This document shows positions 23,490 to 33,779 of a stretch of DNA of 64,000 nucleotides, piece by piece; the stretch's first letter is position 1; each line of letters begins with the position of its first letter. This stretch comes from Vandiemenella viatica (taxonomy: Eukaryota; Arthropoda; Insecta; Orthoptera; Morabidae), in contig CM061918.1 of the NCBI GenBank assembly GCA_031002005.1, forward strand, positions 65,940,531 through 66,004,530. The letters run 5' to 3'. The translations under genes and the position numbers were made by a program. The notes under the pieces are model-generated. The model saw only the letters and a list, made by a program, of their open reading frames with translations. It made no database searches and was not told the DNA's origin.

Positions 23490-24170
23490 TGATACTTTGG
23501 CCCTGTAAGGGTCTGATTCCGAAATTTTCCTGTCTTAAGATATCATGTGACCAACACAGAGACCTTAATCTTTAAAATTATACCACATTTACCTATTTTG
23601 GTTAGATATCAAGGAAGCCAAATGTCTTGTGATATAAAATAATCACACTTTTGCCCAGGTCGAATTTCGAAAAATGCCTTTCTTAAAATATGATTTGACA
23701 AAAGGGAGCCTTTAATCTCTAAAATAATACCTCATTACTCAATTTTGATTAGATAGCTTTTGCCCTTTAAGAATCGAATTCAGTGAAATTTCTTTCTTGA
23801 AATATGATGTGACCAAAGCAGAGGTCTTAATCTTTAAAATGATACCTCATTTATCTGTATCGGTTGGATATCTAGGTATCTAAATAGCTCGTGACACAAA
23901 AACATGTTGTATAAATATTGATTAATAGGTTTTGTAATTTAAGGGGTGAATTCTGAAAAATACATTTCATAATTATGATGTCACAAAAGCAGAGATCTTA
24001 ATCTTTAAAATGGTACTTCATTCATCGATTTCGGTTAGGTATCCAGAGAAATAAATTCCTCATGATACAAAAACTGCATTCCCCCTCCCGCCCTCCTTGA
24101 AATATGGACATTTTTGCCCTTGGGAAAATTACTTTCTTAAAATATGATGTGACCAAAGTGGATGATAATG
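23490..24170. repeat. Degenerate tandem repeat, about 4.5 units
   Basis: Units beginning near 23494, 23650, 23758, 23931 and 24111 repeat a pattern. A TTTGCCCTT-like start is followed by GAATTC or a close variant, then CTTAAAATATGATGTGACCA, then CAGAGGTCTTAATCTTTAAA and ACCTCATTTATC. Unit lengths are uneven (108-180 bp). It starts just after an AC microsatellite at 23465-23477. Confidence 0.75.
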
Positions 24171-24189
24171 GCCTGTGACCAAAAAAAAA

Positions 24190-24930
24190 AAAAACCCTAC
24201 TATATTTGATATGGGAGACATAAAGGAATCTGGAAAGAGAATTAGGAAAATGGTGGAGTCCACCAGGGAAACATGTCTAGGAGATGAGTGGGAAATAAAA
24301 GACAAGATAAAGAAGACAGCAATAAACATTGGCTCATCATAGCTGTATTATTCGATGGCAAGAAATTGGAGTGGGTAGAGTGGTTTATAAATTTTGGAAT
24401 CAAGGTTACTTTCATCACAAAGCTGGAGGAGGAATAAGGAAAGAGAATAGGGAAGAGGGATATTTTTATCATCAGATATAAGGTGTAATCTGGAGGTGGA
24501 ACATAGGGAATGAAGCCAAAATCTTGCCCTATAAAATACCAGCCAATGTTGACCTCTGGCTGGACTTGGATAAAGAGAGATATCAGGAGATTACAGACAG
24601 CAGAAATTAAGTTTCTGAGAGGGAAAGAGAATATCACAAGAAATAATATAAAGAAAGATTAAAACTCAAAGCACTGGAAGAGACATTCAGAAAGACTGCA
24701 GTAGCTAGGGCATGTTATGATGTTGGAGGAGGAGAGAATGCCAATTTAGCATAATGGGAATGGTACGAGAACTATATGAAGACCACAGACAAGATTGTTG
24801 AGCCAAGTAATGAAAGACATAGTTACCAATTGAGTATATTAAAGACAATTGGTGGATAGAATGTCTTGGAGAGATTGTCAGTCATGGAATAGAACAAGCC
24901 AGACAACCAACGAAAGTAGAAATCTCTGAT
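24190..24930 (+). pseudogene. RTE-like LINE remnant, C-terminal part
   Basis: Plus-strand pieces such as GDIKESGKRIRKMVEST (24212) and LQTAEIKFLRGKR (24585-24630) resemble the region after the RT domain in RTE-type ORFs (TYGAETW...AEMKFLR...). It contains many stops. It may continue the RT piece at 18.0-18.85 kb. Confidence 0.45.
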
Positions 24931-25261
24931 GATGATCATCATTTCTTTATAGTGCACTGGTATAGAAATGTATACAGAATCACATGTCTATGGAAAATTT
25001 ATGTAAATATCACAGGTGCAGACTTATGGATCAGTCAGTCTTTGTGGAAATCTTTGAGCAAAAATTTTGTAATTTCTTTCTTTCTGCACTCGTACTATAA
25101 ATAAATCACATTTAAAAAAAATAATTACTGTACAGTCTATCCAGTTTACTGGATGTACATTAATTTGAAGCAGTGTTTAGGAAGGCACTGGTTGGGACCA
25201 TAACACTCGCATTGCCAGCAAGAAACATGCTGCACCAAATCTGAAAAGTTAGTGCAATTTC

Positions 25262-25500
25262 ACAATTACTGCACATCTTGAAAGTTTCATACAGACTACT
25301 GTTTATACATCGCTGTTGCACAGCCAACTGTGCACATCTTGAAGTTTTTATACTGAATGTTATTAACATGATACTGCTGAACAACCAACTACCTAATCTT
25401 GTAGTTTTTTACAAACCACAATTCAATTGTCACTGCTGTTCGGTCAGCTAAGCACAAAACTTGCAATATGTAGAAACTATTTACAATATATAATATGTAC
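25262..25500. repeat. Degenerate ~60-bp tandem repeat
   Basis: About four units share the order GCACATCTTGAAGTTTTTATA, ACTGCTGxxCxACCAACT and close variants, with a period near 60 bp. It lies downstream of the leucine-rich-repeat gene's stop codon (minus strand), in or near its 3' UTR. Confidence 0.55.
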
Positions 25501-25534
25501 TGCAATATTTACACTAACACAGATAAATGCTATA

Positions 25535-25540
25535 TTTATT
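25535..25540 (-). promoter_or_regulatory. Candidate poly(A) signal of the LRR gene
   Basis: TTTATT on the plus strand gives AATAAA on the minus strand, about 380 bases after the stop codon. It is the first consensus signal I found there; use is inferred, not shown. Confidence 0.35.
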
Positions 25541-25918
25541 CTCCATTCACATTTACTTAACCATAATTTCAAAGACCTGGCTGTTAGGCAGCTTATTCAA
25601 CTGTGGTAAATATCCCTGTTTCTTCCCAGATAACAATTTTAATAAAACTGAATCCAAAAATCTGCTTCAGATTACACCCAATATGCATCCATAAATGGAT
25701 CCAGGCACACATATTTAATGTCTCTTCAGCTGAAAAATTGCATTAGACTGAAATTTTAGTCCAAGATCCTACACAACTGAAAAACTAGTTATAACATTGT
25801 AACAATTTTCATCCCAGTTTTAATTTATCTGAGAAAGATTCATAACCCTGAACTTAAGAGATTCCACATAGGAAATCTAAATGACAGCACAAGAGTTCTC
25901 ACTAAATTTTTTCCTAGT

Positions 25919-26072
25919 TCATAATTCCATCAATCTTGCAATGTCACTGTCACTTAGAAGCGGGTTCTCTGGGTGATCATAATTGGGTTCAATCAGCTTC
26001 AGGGCTGGCATCTGGTCCTTAAGCATTTGCAGAATATTTCTGCCATCTAAGTATGTCTTCACATTCAAAACC
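25919..26072 (-). CDS. LRR protein, last coding exon
   Basis: The minus-strand exon begins after the acceptor TTTTCCTGACAG (26073 and above). It reads VLNVKTYLDGRNILQMLKDQ then MPALKLIEPNYDHPENPLL then SDSDIARLMEL, and stops with TGA at 25919-25921. The first base completes a codon whose first two bases end the exon at 38065, so the two exons are phase-compatible. The joint restores the leucine pattern NLRVLNV across the 12-kb intron. The first part is a leucine-rich repeat; the tail is charged and proline-containing. I infer an intracellular leucine-rich-repeat adaptor, possibly an F-box/LRR protein, but no F-box exon is visible in the window. Conservation of frame and splice sites amid dead repeats supports a real gene. 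Confidence 0.75.
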
Positions 26073-26299
26073 CTGTCAGGAAAACATGAAACCAAATATT
26101 CAAGTTATGGTCAGTACTTAAATCATACATAAATTAAGAAAGAGGAAGCAAATATCATAATAGATGATGGCAGAACATCACAGATTTTTTAGTTAAAAAA
26201 TGAATAATCTTGTAGCTCGATCTCTTTAACAACATCACAAAAAATGACTAATAAATGAAGTAAGATATAGGCAATAATACAACAGTTACCATAATTGAA

Positions 26300-26600
26300 G
26301 ATAGGAGGGCCAGATGAACAAAAAAAACAAAAATCACAAAACACTTTACAATATTTCAGTTAATAACCTTACTGTGTAGTAACCTTACTGTGTAGGAGTT
26401 GAGACATATTGAAGGAGGAAAGATGTGTATAGTTCCAAATCTACCTTATGAATGAACCCTGTGGTTGGTTTAAATTTGTATACATCTTTCCCCCACCATA
26501 TGTCTAACCTCCTACACAGTACGGATAATAACCAAAATATTGCAAAGTGTGTTTTCATTTTTGTGTTGTTTGGTATCATCTGGTCCTCTTGCCTTCTTGT
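26300..26600. mobile_element. Foldback element, arms about 130 bp
   Basis: The arm 26304-26445 (containing GGCCAGATGAACAAAA, TTACAATATTTCAGTTAATAA, GGAGTTGAGACATAT, GGAAAGATGT) is the imperfect reverse complement of 26455-26600. A half copy of the same family is at 58460-58640. It has no coding capacity. Confidence 0.7.
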
Positions 26601-27219
26601 GTGGGAACTGATGCATTATTTTTTCCTATCCTATCTTATTTTCAGTACTTAATGCCAATTTCATGGTCACTATTATTAAAAATTAAACTAGTTGAAGAAC
26701 AATTGAAAGATCAGTGGACTGGATGAAGGTATAAATGAGAAACTGGGGACAGTTCAAACATAACAGTGTGCAGGAATGGACAGAAGATAGTGTCAAATGT
26801 ACAAGAGAACTGAGCAAAATCAGTATTAATATTTCAATGCTGAAAAAATTTCAGTGAACCTTTTTGTAGCAAAGGAAGAGGAGCATAATAATCACAGAGC
26901 ATCATTGTTATTTAGGCTTAATGGCATGTTCACAGTGTGTCCATTAGTAACCATTTTGTAGAATTTTGGGGTACTACTGACCCTACTGATGTTACTTAAG
27001 TTTCTCTTTTGTTAGAGCAAGGAATTGTCTACTTTATAATGACTAGGAAGGCTTCAAGCATAACATTTAACTTTAATCAATTCTCAAGTGCCTATAATGA
27101 TTTTGATAGAATGTTGCATATTGAACAGAAATCAAAAGCTGCTGAGAAAAGGTCAGTCATCCAGGTACTTATCATTATTGCTGGTTGTATAGTGGTTAGT
27201 CATAATCTTATATATATAT
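26601..27219. other. Unassigned intronic DNA
   Basis: An 86-codon plus-strand frame (27009-27269) runs into the tandem array and has no recognisable motif. Nothing else was seen. Confidence 0.3.
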
Positions 27220-28090
27220 ATATAGACATGTATTTCCAAATATTTCAATTTTCAGCCACCACTACCTAGCACAGATCATTGGTGTTTGTGTGTAGTAGTA
27301 GAATGGAGTTTCCTATCATTCTCAAGGTTTGCCAAATGCCGATAGGTGTGGGTGTGTGGGAGATATAGTGGTTAAAAGTGGTCGATGCAGCCCATTTTCA
27401 TATTTCAACCAAAGATATGTGTGTCTGTTTATTTCACTTTGTTGCCACAACAATTAAGCACAGACCACTGGTGTTTGTGTATAGAAATAGCATTGTTAAC
27501 TATGGTGATTAGATTTTGGTAGCTATGAGGGCGTGGGAGATATGGTGGTTGAAAGTAGTCGATCTGGGGCATTTTCATATTTCCACCATAGACATATGTG
27601 GCCCTATGTATCACCTTTCAGCCAAAACTATCTAGCACAAATCACTGGTGTTTATGCCTGTAGTAGCATACAGTCACCGATCATGCTCAACATTGGCCGA
27701 ATGTCAATTACTGTGGGAGTGTGGGATATATGGTGCTTGAAAGTGGTCGATCAAGGATATTTTTGTATTTTGACCAAAGACATGTGTGTCCGTGTATGTC
27801 AGTTTGCTCCCTCAATTACATAGCGCAGACCACTGGTGATTATGTGTGGTACTGACCTCAAGTCTCCCACCATGCACTATTGTGGTTAGATGTCGGTAGC
27901 TATGGGGGTTGTGGGAGATATGGTGGTTGAAATTGGTTGAGGGAGGGCAATTTCAAAGACATGTGTGTCCCTATATTTCACTATGCAGACATAATTACCA
28001 TGCACAGATCACTGATGTTTGTGTATGATATTAGCTTTGAGTCTCCCGTCATGCACTATGGTGGTTACATGTTGGTAGCTGTCAATCAAA
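27220..28090. repeat. Satellite-like tandem array, about 4.7 units of ~180 bp
   Basis: The landmark CAGAYCACTGGTGTTTRTG recurs at 27272, 27461, 27638, 27826 and 28005, giving periods of 189, 177, 188 and 179. Each unit also holds GTGGGAGATATGGTGGTTGAAA and GACATGTGTGTCC variants. Units are diverged by eye. Confidence 0.85.
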
Positions 28091-28139
28091 ATTCTTTACA
28101 ATCACGAAAGTAGTTGTGGGCATCAGCTAGTGCAAATAA

Positions 28140-31100
28140 AAAAAGTAAAACAATAAAATGTCTGGCTGGCTATACAGGATCAAACAGAATTAAGAAACAT
28201 CTTAAACAGACAAATATAAGACTCTAAAATGTAAAAATATATCATAACAATACGATTGGCTGGTAACTGTTGTCCATCAAACAAGAAACTGTGGTGATCT
28301 GCCCAAGATTTTGGAATCAGGACTAGACTGCAGAAAGAAATGTAAAATTTTTCCAATGTTGCTGTTATTGTTGGATGCTCTCGGTGAAGAAGATAAATGC
28401 TTGTCATAGGGCAGTTCCCTAAGTGAATGTCAGTAAAGAGAATCTCACACCTTATGTCTTGCTGGAATTAGCTGTTCCAGTACCAACCAGAAATTTCCAT
28501 GTTCAATTTCCAGCAATTGCCTCTGTGAAGCTTTTAAGAGTTTTTGTTTTACTGCGAAGTACTGGGACAAAGTCTGACTTGTCATGTTTGGATGCTAACT
28601 TGTCTTCTTCATCTACTGCATTGTTCCTCTCTGATCCTACATGAGCAAGCACCAAGCAAGAATAAATCTTTCCCATTTTGGATGGAATAAACAGTGACCT
28701 GTATTTCCTGTACATGTTTCCCAATGTCTGTATCCTGCTGAGAATGTCACAGCATATGATGCATATAAAATTGCAACTTACTTTTATGTACTGGACTGAC
28801 TTCAGTACAGCCTAACATTTCACAGCAAAGATGCAACATTAAATAGTTAGCTTGCAGCTACAATGCAATTTAGGGAACACAAGTACATGATATCCCATTC
28901 TGTTAGCCTGATTTGATCCATTGATGTAGACAAAGGTAAAAGCTTGATATTCATTTAAAATATGAGCCTGTTGTTTTGTTACAAATCTAATACATATCTT
29001 CAGCTCATCAAAAGCCAAATATGGAATTCTCTCCAACCTTTGATATGAACATTGAGCAACACACAGCCACAGTCTTCTAAAATGTGCTTTGTATTGTATA
29101 CAAAAGATTTGGCAGCACTACAGCAGTTAATGCAGAAGTGCTGAAATGGTTGGTTTATCACCACATTGTAAATACTAGGCCCTCTGGTCATGTCATAAGG
29201 AATTGCCACCAGCTGACAAACAGCGTCAACACAGACACTGAGAATAGAGCAGGTAGAGTACACCCCAGTTGCAAGCAGTCTGACACACAAGTAACTATAC
29301 CACGCCAAACTATAAATGATGTTGCCATATTCTAACCACAACCTTACAAAGACTCTATAAAACTGTAGTAAACATGAATGCTCTGTACCCAATGATACAG
29401 CACTAATAGACTCATTGAAAGACAATAGTGTGTTGTTCAAGATAAGAAGGCTTCGGTGTAAAAGTATACACTGTGTTTCCTCTGCATAAAATTTAAAACT
29501 GGTGCTTAGTGTCATTTATCTAGTCTGTTGATTGTAAACTGCAACTGCGTTTAAGCAACTCATTACCAGTTGATGAACAAAAGAGGGTGAATTATCTACA
29601 AATAAATAGTACTTTATAAAACTAATCATTTAGGAGAAGACTGAAATTGAGAACACTGTTTTCTTGAAAATAAAGGTAAGACTCTGTTCCAAGAGCAACA
29701 TGATGATAATGATTGCATTGAAGAGGGGCAGTAATCCTCTAAGGCCCCAATCATGTAGCTGTTTCAAAGTTACATAAAGTCAAGTAGTATCATAGGCCTT
29801 TTCTCTGTCAAAAAAATACAAACACAAGATGTTAGCTATCGACAAATACATTTTGTATCATCGTGTTTGTAAAATCGTGTTTGAAGGGCAGAAAATTTAT
29901 GTCATGATGACCTTTTTTTAGTTCCAGTACTGCCTGGGGGGGGGGGGGGGGAAGTGATAATTGGAGATAATCGAGTGACACTCAGGGTGGAAACAATGGG
30001 TGCAGAAAATAATGTTTGAATGGGTAGCAGTCTCACAGTTCTTGTGCCAGTTAGAAAAATCCTTAGATCTGCCACTGCCAGGAGTTCACTTTTCCTTCCA
30101 CTCCAATAGTTTTTAAGTTATTTACCACCATTCTGTGGCTCATTCATCAAAACCTTAGAGAGATCTAGTGCTTATCTATTTGGCCTTCACTGTCAATTTA
30201 ATCAAAATTTTTGTATAACTAACTGAGATTTGCATGACTATCCTTGTCAAATATCATGTTGACCTGAAATCCATTTACGTTCTTCACGTACATTTCTGAT
30301 GTGGCTGCATATTAAACCTCTTGATTAATTTACATACCACCGAAGCCAAACTGATTGGCCTATAATTTTCTACCCTATCTGTCACCCCTCATTTACGTAC
30401 TAGTACTACTATCAAACTTTTTCCAGCGCTCTGGTAAGCAGCAAGTATCTAGATAGTTTAAATAATGTTCAAGATAAGGTACACTGTCACATCTGCAGGC
30501 ATCTGTAGTAATATTTTGTAACCAGCCCCTTTATGATTTTACAACTTTCTTAGTTCCTTCATGATATCCTCAAGATGAATTTCAAATATATTATACATGG
30601 TAGAACAAAACTTCCTAAAATCACACTAAAAGCAGCTTAGAAAATCTAGGGATTTAGAATGTCAGAGGAGGCAGCAGTTAACTACTTTCTCCAGTACCTT
30701 TCCAGTGCAGCTACTTAGGGCTATTTTAAGAGAACAACTTCTCCTTTCTTGGTGGTAACAGGGTAATAGTGTTGCTCCTTTCCACAAGTCAGTGAAGTAT
30801 CCTTTGGTACAAATATCACTAAAAAAAAGTACTCTTTATCATCATTACTAAGGTGTCTTCAACATCTCATTTGGTCCTGGGACAATGTTGTTCACACAGC
30901 TAAGGGCTGATTCCAACTCCTACATAATAAATGGGCAGTTCTATATTTTAGCATAATGGGGAACAAAACTGTGGTTATCAATTTTTTATGCAATGTCATT
31001 TGTAGCTACTAAACAGCCATGATTTTTGGTGAATGCTAGTTTACTAAGATTATTGCCACTGGTAGCTGACCCTTTTGTACACATAATACATTTTCTTATA

Positions 31101-31540
31101 GTCCACCATGAACAGCAGATTCATATTTTTGTACCTGAAGTTGTTATATCTGAAACTTCTTTGATTGAATCAAAATGTTCACAATAGGTGGACTATAGCT
31201 CAGATAATACCAGATCTTGTACCAGTTAGAGCTATCATTTGCCAGTATAAGAACTTTATACATTTCTCTTGCCAAACAAAATTTTTTTGTTTTTGCTTCA
31301 GTATTTCTTCACCTTAAAATCATACTCCCATAATACTCACAAACTTCCTGCAGCCAGTTTCACACTTGGACTGCAATCATCCTCTCTACTGTGGAATCTA
31401 TTTCCATCTCTGTGTGTGTGCCATACGCCTTTACTGACACATTGTATACCAACACTTGTCACAAATACTATTCTTCTCATTTTGTGTATCAAAAAGAACA
31501 AGTCACTGTTCATAGTAGTTTGTAAAACCTCTCTGAGATG
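28140..31540 (-). pseudogene. LINE-D: I-like LINE ORF2 with RNase H, decayed
   Basis: Reading the minus strand from 31.5 kb down: a linker; ELESALSCVNNIVPGPNEM near 30900 (RT N-terminal NTxPGPD block); a piece near 30790 resembling GxFPxxWKxATxLPLxKPGK; FFDREKAYDTT-type residues near 29800 (first catalytic Asp); GLRGLLPLF near 29740; a C-terminal RT block FVRLWLEYGNIIYS near 29330. Next come an RNase H-like segment with INGSNQANRMGYHV (28960-28870) and HVGSERNNAVDEEDKLAS (28640-28590), and a C-terminal tail to 28180. The catalytic YVDD box was not identified. RT plus RNase H places it in the I/Jockey-related group. It is interrupted by an antisense LINE-A piece. Confidence 0.65.
30050..30600 (-). 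mobile_element. LINE-A RT fragment nested in LINE-D
   Basis: The minus strand matches LINE-A RT around 15.58-15.99 kb and 56.52-56.80 kb. The order is preserved from TAGCCGGATGTGACATTGTA-like sequence (near 30500) through the NYRPISLTS and SKAFDRV regions. It separates two parts of LINE-D that should be adjacent, so it inserted there. Confidence 0.65.
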
Positions 31541-31596
31541 ACTGCAGGAATAAGCATTCTGCTTTACACCCCTCCCTTACACACATAGCACAAATA

Positions 31597-32681
31597 ATGT
31601 ATGTTATAGAAGTGATAATAAACCGCTCTACGGAAAATGTAAATTTACTTAATGTAAAATGTGTTTCGTGTCAAGAAACTATAAGAAACGGAATCCGTTT
31701 GTGCTCAGTCATGCATGTATGGGTACACATTACATGCCTAGACAAACTAAAAGTGTTAAATTCGTTATGTGAATGTGGACTATCCACATGTGATAACCTC
31801 AAAACAGCAGTGAGTAAATATAACGCCGGCGTAAGTGAAAATGTATTAGTTTGTATAGAACAAGAACTGATTGTTGCTCAAAAGTATGTTGATAATTTAG
31901 GAATGATGCTCAACCAAGTCAGAGCTGACAATAAATGTGAAAATACTAACCAAAGTGGTGATTTTATTAAGCCTAGGAAGTATTATCGTGCTACAAAAAA
32001 CAGTGGAAATATAACTTTGTCAACGAGTAACAGATTTGATGTGCTCAAATTCGAAGAAAAACTTCCAACGCAAGACTATAAGAAAATAAATGACGCAAAC
32101 TGCATAGGAGCAAAACCTAAATACAGTAACAAATATCATGGAAAATCTACGCTGAAGAAACAGAACGTTTGTGTTTTGTCTGACAGCCACGGGAAGGGAT
32201 TGGCTTCTATCTTGAATAATGAAAAGAAATTTACTGTATCAGGACTAGTAAAGCCAGGAGCAAATCTCAGTGAAGTGCTAAATACAGACTGTATGGCATC
32301 TGGCAGCATATATGTAGTACTGGGTGGCGCAAACGATGTTTATCGCAATGAAGCCAGAAATGCTACCAGAAAACTTAAAGAACTTCTAATTACAAGACCT
32401 GATATCAAGTTTTATATCGGCAGTATACCTCATAGGCATGATCTGGCTGAATGGTCCTGTGTAAATACAGAGATATCAGCAATGAACAGAAAGTTAAGAA
32501 ATATGCCAAAGCATTTCAAAATGCATTACTTTATTGAACTGAATTCAACAGGACAGAGGCCACTTCACAAAACATGGCCTACACAGGAATTATCTAGGTA
32601 AAACGAAAATCGCTGAAAACATTGGGAATGTAATAAAGAGAACTACAGAATCAGTAGAAACTGTGCATGCATACCTCTGAG
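31597..32681 (+). pseudogene. LINE-C ORF1: PHD-like finger plus SGNH hydrolase domain
   Basis: A 334-codon frame runs 31597-32601. Residues 20-65 hold a PHD-like zinc finger (CVSCQETIRNG, then CSVMHVWVHITC, then CECG). Residues 190-330 form an SGNH-hydrolase-type domain: LSDSHGKGL (Ser block), then VVLGGANDVYRNEA (GxND block). A one-base frameshift near 32560 moves the last block, FTKHGLHRNYLGKTKIAENI, into another frame that stops at 32679-32681. CR1-group ORF1 proteins combine PHD fingers and esterase-like domains and are thought to act in the retrotransposition particle. The Met at 31597 is the first of the open frame; a later start is possible. Confidence 0.78.
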
Positions 32682-32784
32682 GTATACTGTTGGAGCCCAT
32701 CAAGGAAAAGAAGATCAAACAACAGATCATCAAAATACTAAAAGTGAAGTTAAGGCTAATAAAGGAAAACAGTGCACCCCAACA

Positions 32785-32886
32785 AGAACTCAAGAACCTG
32801 CAACCAGCCAAAGGATTAGAAGTCAAGAAACTGCTACCAGCCAAAGGAGTAGAAGTCAAGAACCTGCAATCAACCGAAGGAGTAAC
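32785..32886 (+). repeat. Three 33-bp tandem units in LINE-C
   Basis: Three consecutive 33-bp units begin AGAACTCAAGAACCTGC, AGAAGTCAAGAAACTGC and AGAAGTCAAGAACCTGC. In one frame they encode RSQE-x-ATSQRS-like repeats, in another KNLQPAKG-like repeats. They lie between ORF1 and ORF2. Confidence 0.85.
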
Positions 32887-33049
32887 AGGAAAATCCATCT
32901 CATCACTGAAGAAATCAGATGATTTTTTATACTGGACAAACAACGGCAGAATTGCTGCAACAAGTGCTGAATGGTAGTAGACAACATCACAGTGAAATGT
33001 TGACAGTAAAACCAAAACAGCCAATCAAATAAACCAATGTTCTGATACT

Positions 33050-33709
33050 GTAAGTAATAAGCATGGCCTTAGAATTTTACATTTAAATATACAATATATA
33101 TCTAATAAACTTGAATTGCTGGAAAATTTTATGAATAGTGTCAGTGCAGATATTACTATAATCACTGAGCATGGTCTAAATAAAGAAAATATCAAATTTT
33201 GCAAGATTAGAAATTACAAACTAATAGACTTCTTCAATAGGGCAGATCACAAGGGTGGAGGAGTTGTAATATATGCAAAAAATGGGCTGAAAGCAAACAA
33301 ATTGAAAGGTGTTGATAAATTTTGCTGTGAAATGTCATTTGAGACTGCAGGGATAACTATATCAAAGGGCTATAGTAAACTAATTATTATTGGTATATAT
33401 AGATCACCTAGTTCCAAAGTAAATGATTTTATTGAACAGATGGATTTGCTACTACAGAACACTGTTAGATGTAGTACAGATATTGTATTAGCAGGAGATT
33501 TCAATATAAATGTTGACAAAGATGATATAGATTACATAAAGCTTACTGATCTCCTAAATATCTACAATATTAGAGACACCATTTTCTCCCCAACAAGAAT
33601 TACTGCAAATAATTCAAGAACTATTGACCATATTGCTACCAATCTGAATGATAAATATATTCTACCTAATGTAATAAACAGTTATTTGTCTGACCATCAG
33701 GCTCAATAA
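33050..33709 (+). pseudogene. LINE-C ORF2, endonuclease part
   Basis: This is an apurinic-type (APE) endonuclease domain. It shows LRILHLNIQYISNKLELLEN at the start, IITEHGL (catalytic Glu region), GGGVVIYAK, IIGIYRSPSS, VLAGDFNIN (catalytic Asp-Asn), RTIDHIATN, and YLSDHQAQ (the SDH box). The domain nicks target DNA to prime reverse transcription. A TAA at 33707-33709, right after the SDH box, together with a frame change cuts it from the RT part. I place the start upstream of the first in-frame Met (33116) because the domain's first strand is encoded before it. Confidence 0.8.
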
Positions 33710-33779
33710 CATTGATGTGCTAAGTTTCACAACAAAAAGTGCAATATATGAAAAAAGGAATTCAGAAAAATAACAGATG

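Noticed and set aside
29000..29515. 171-codon minus-strand frame as a possible gene
   Set aside because: It aligns in pieces with the RT C-terminal region of an I-like LINE and is flanked by the remaining parts of that ORF2.
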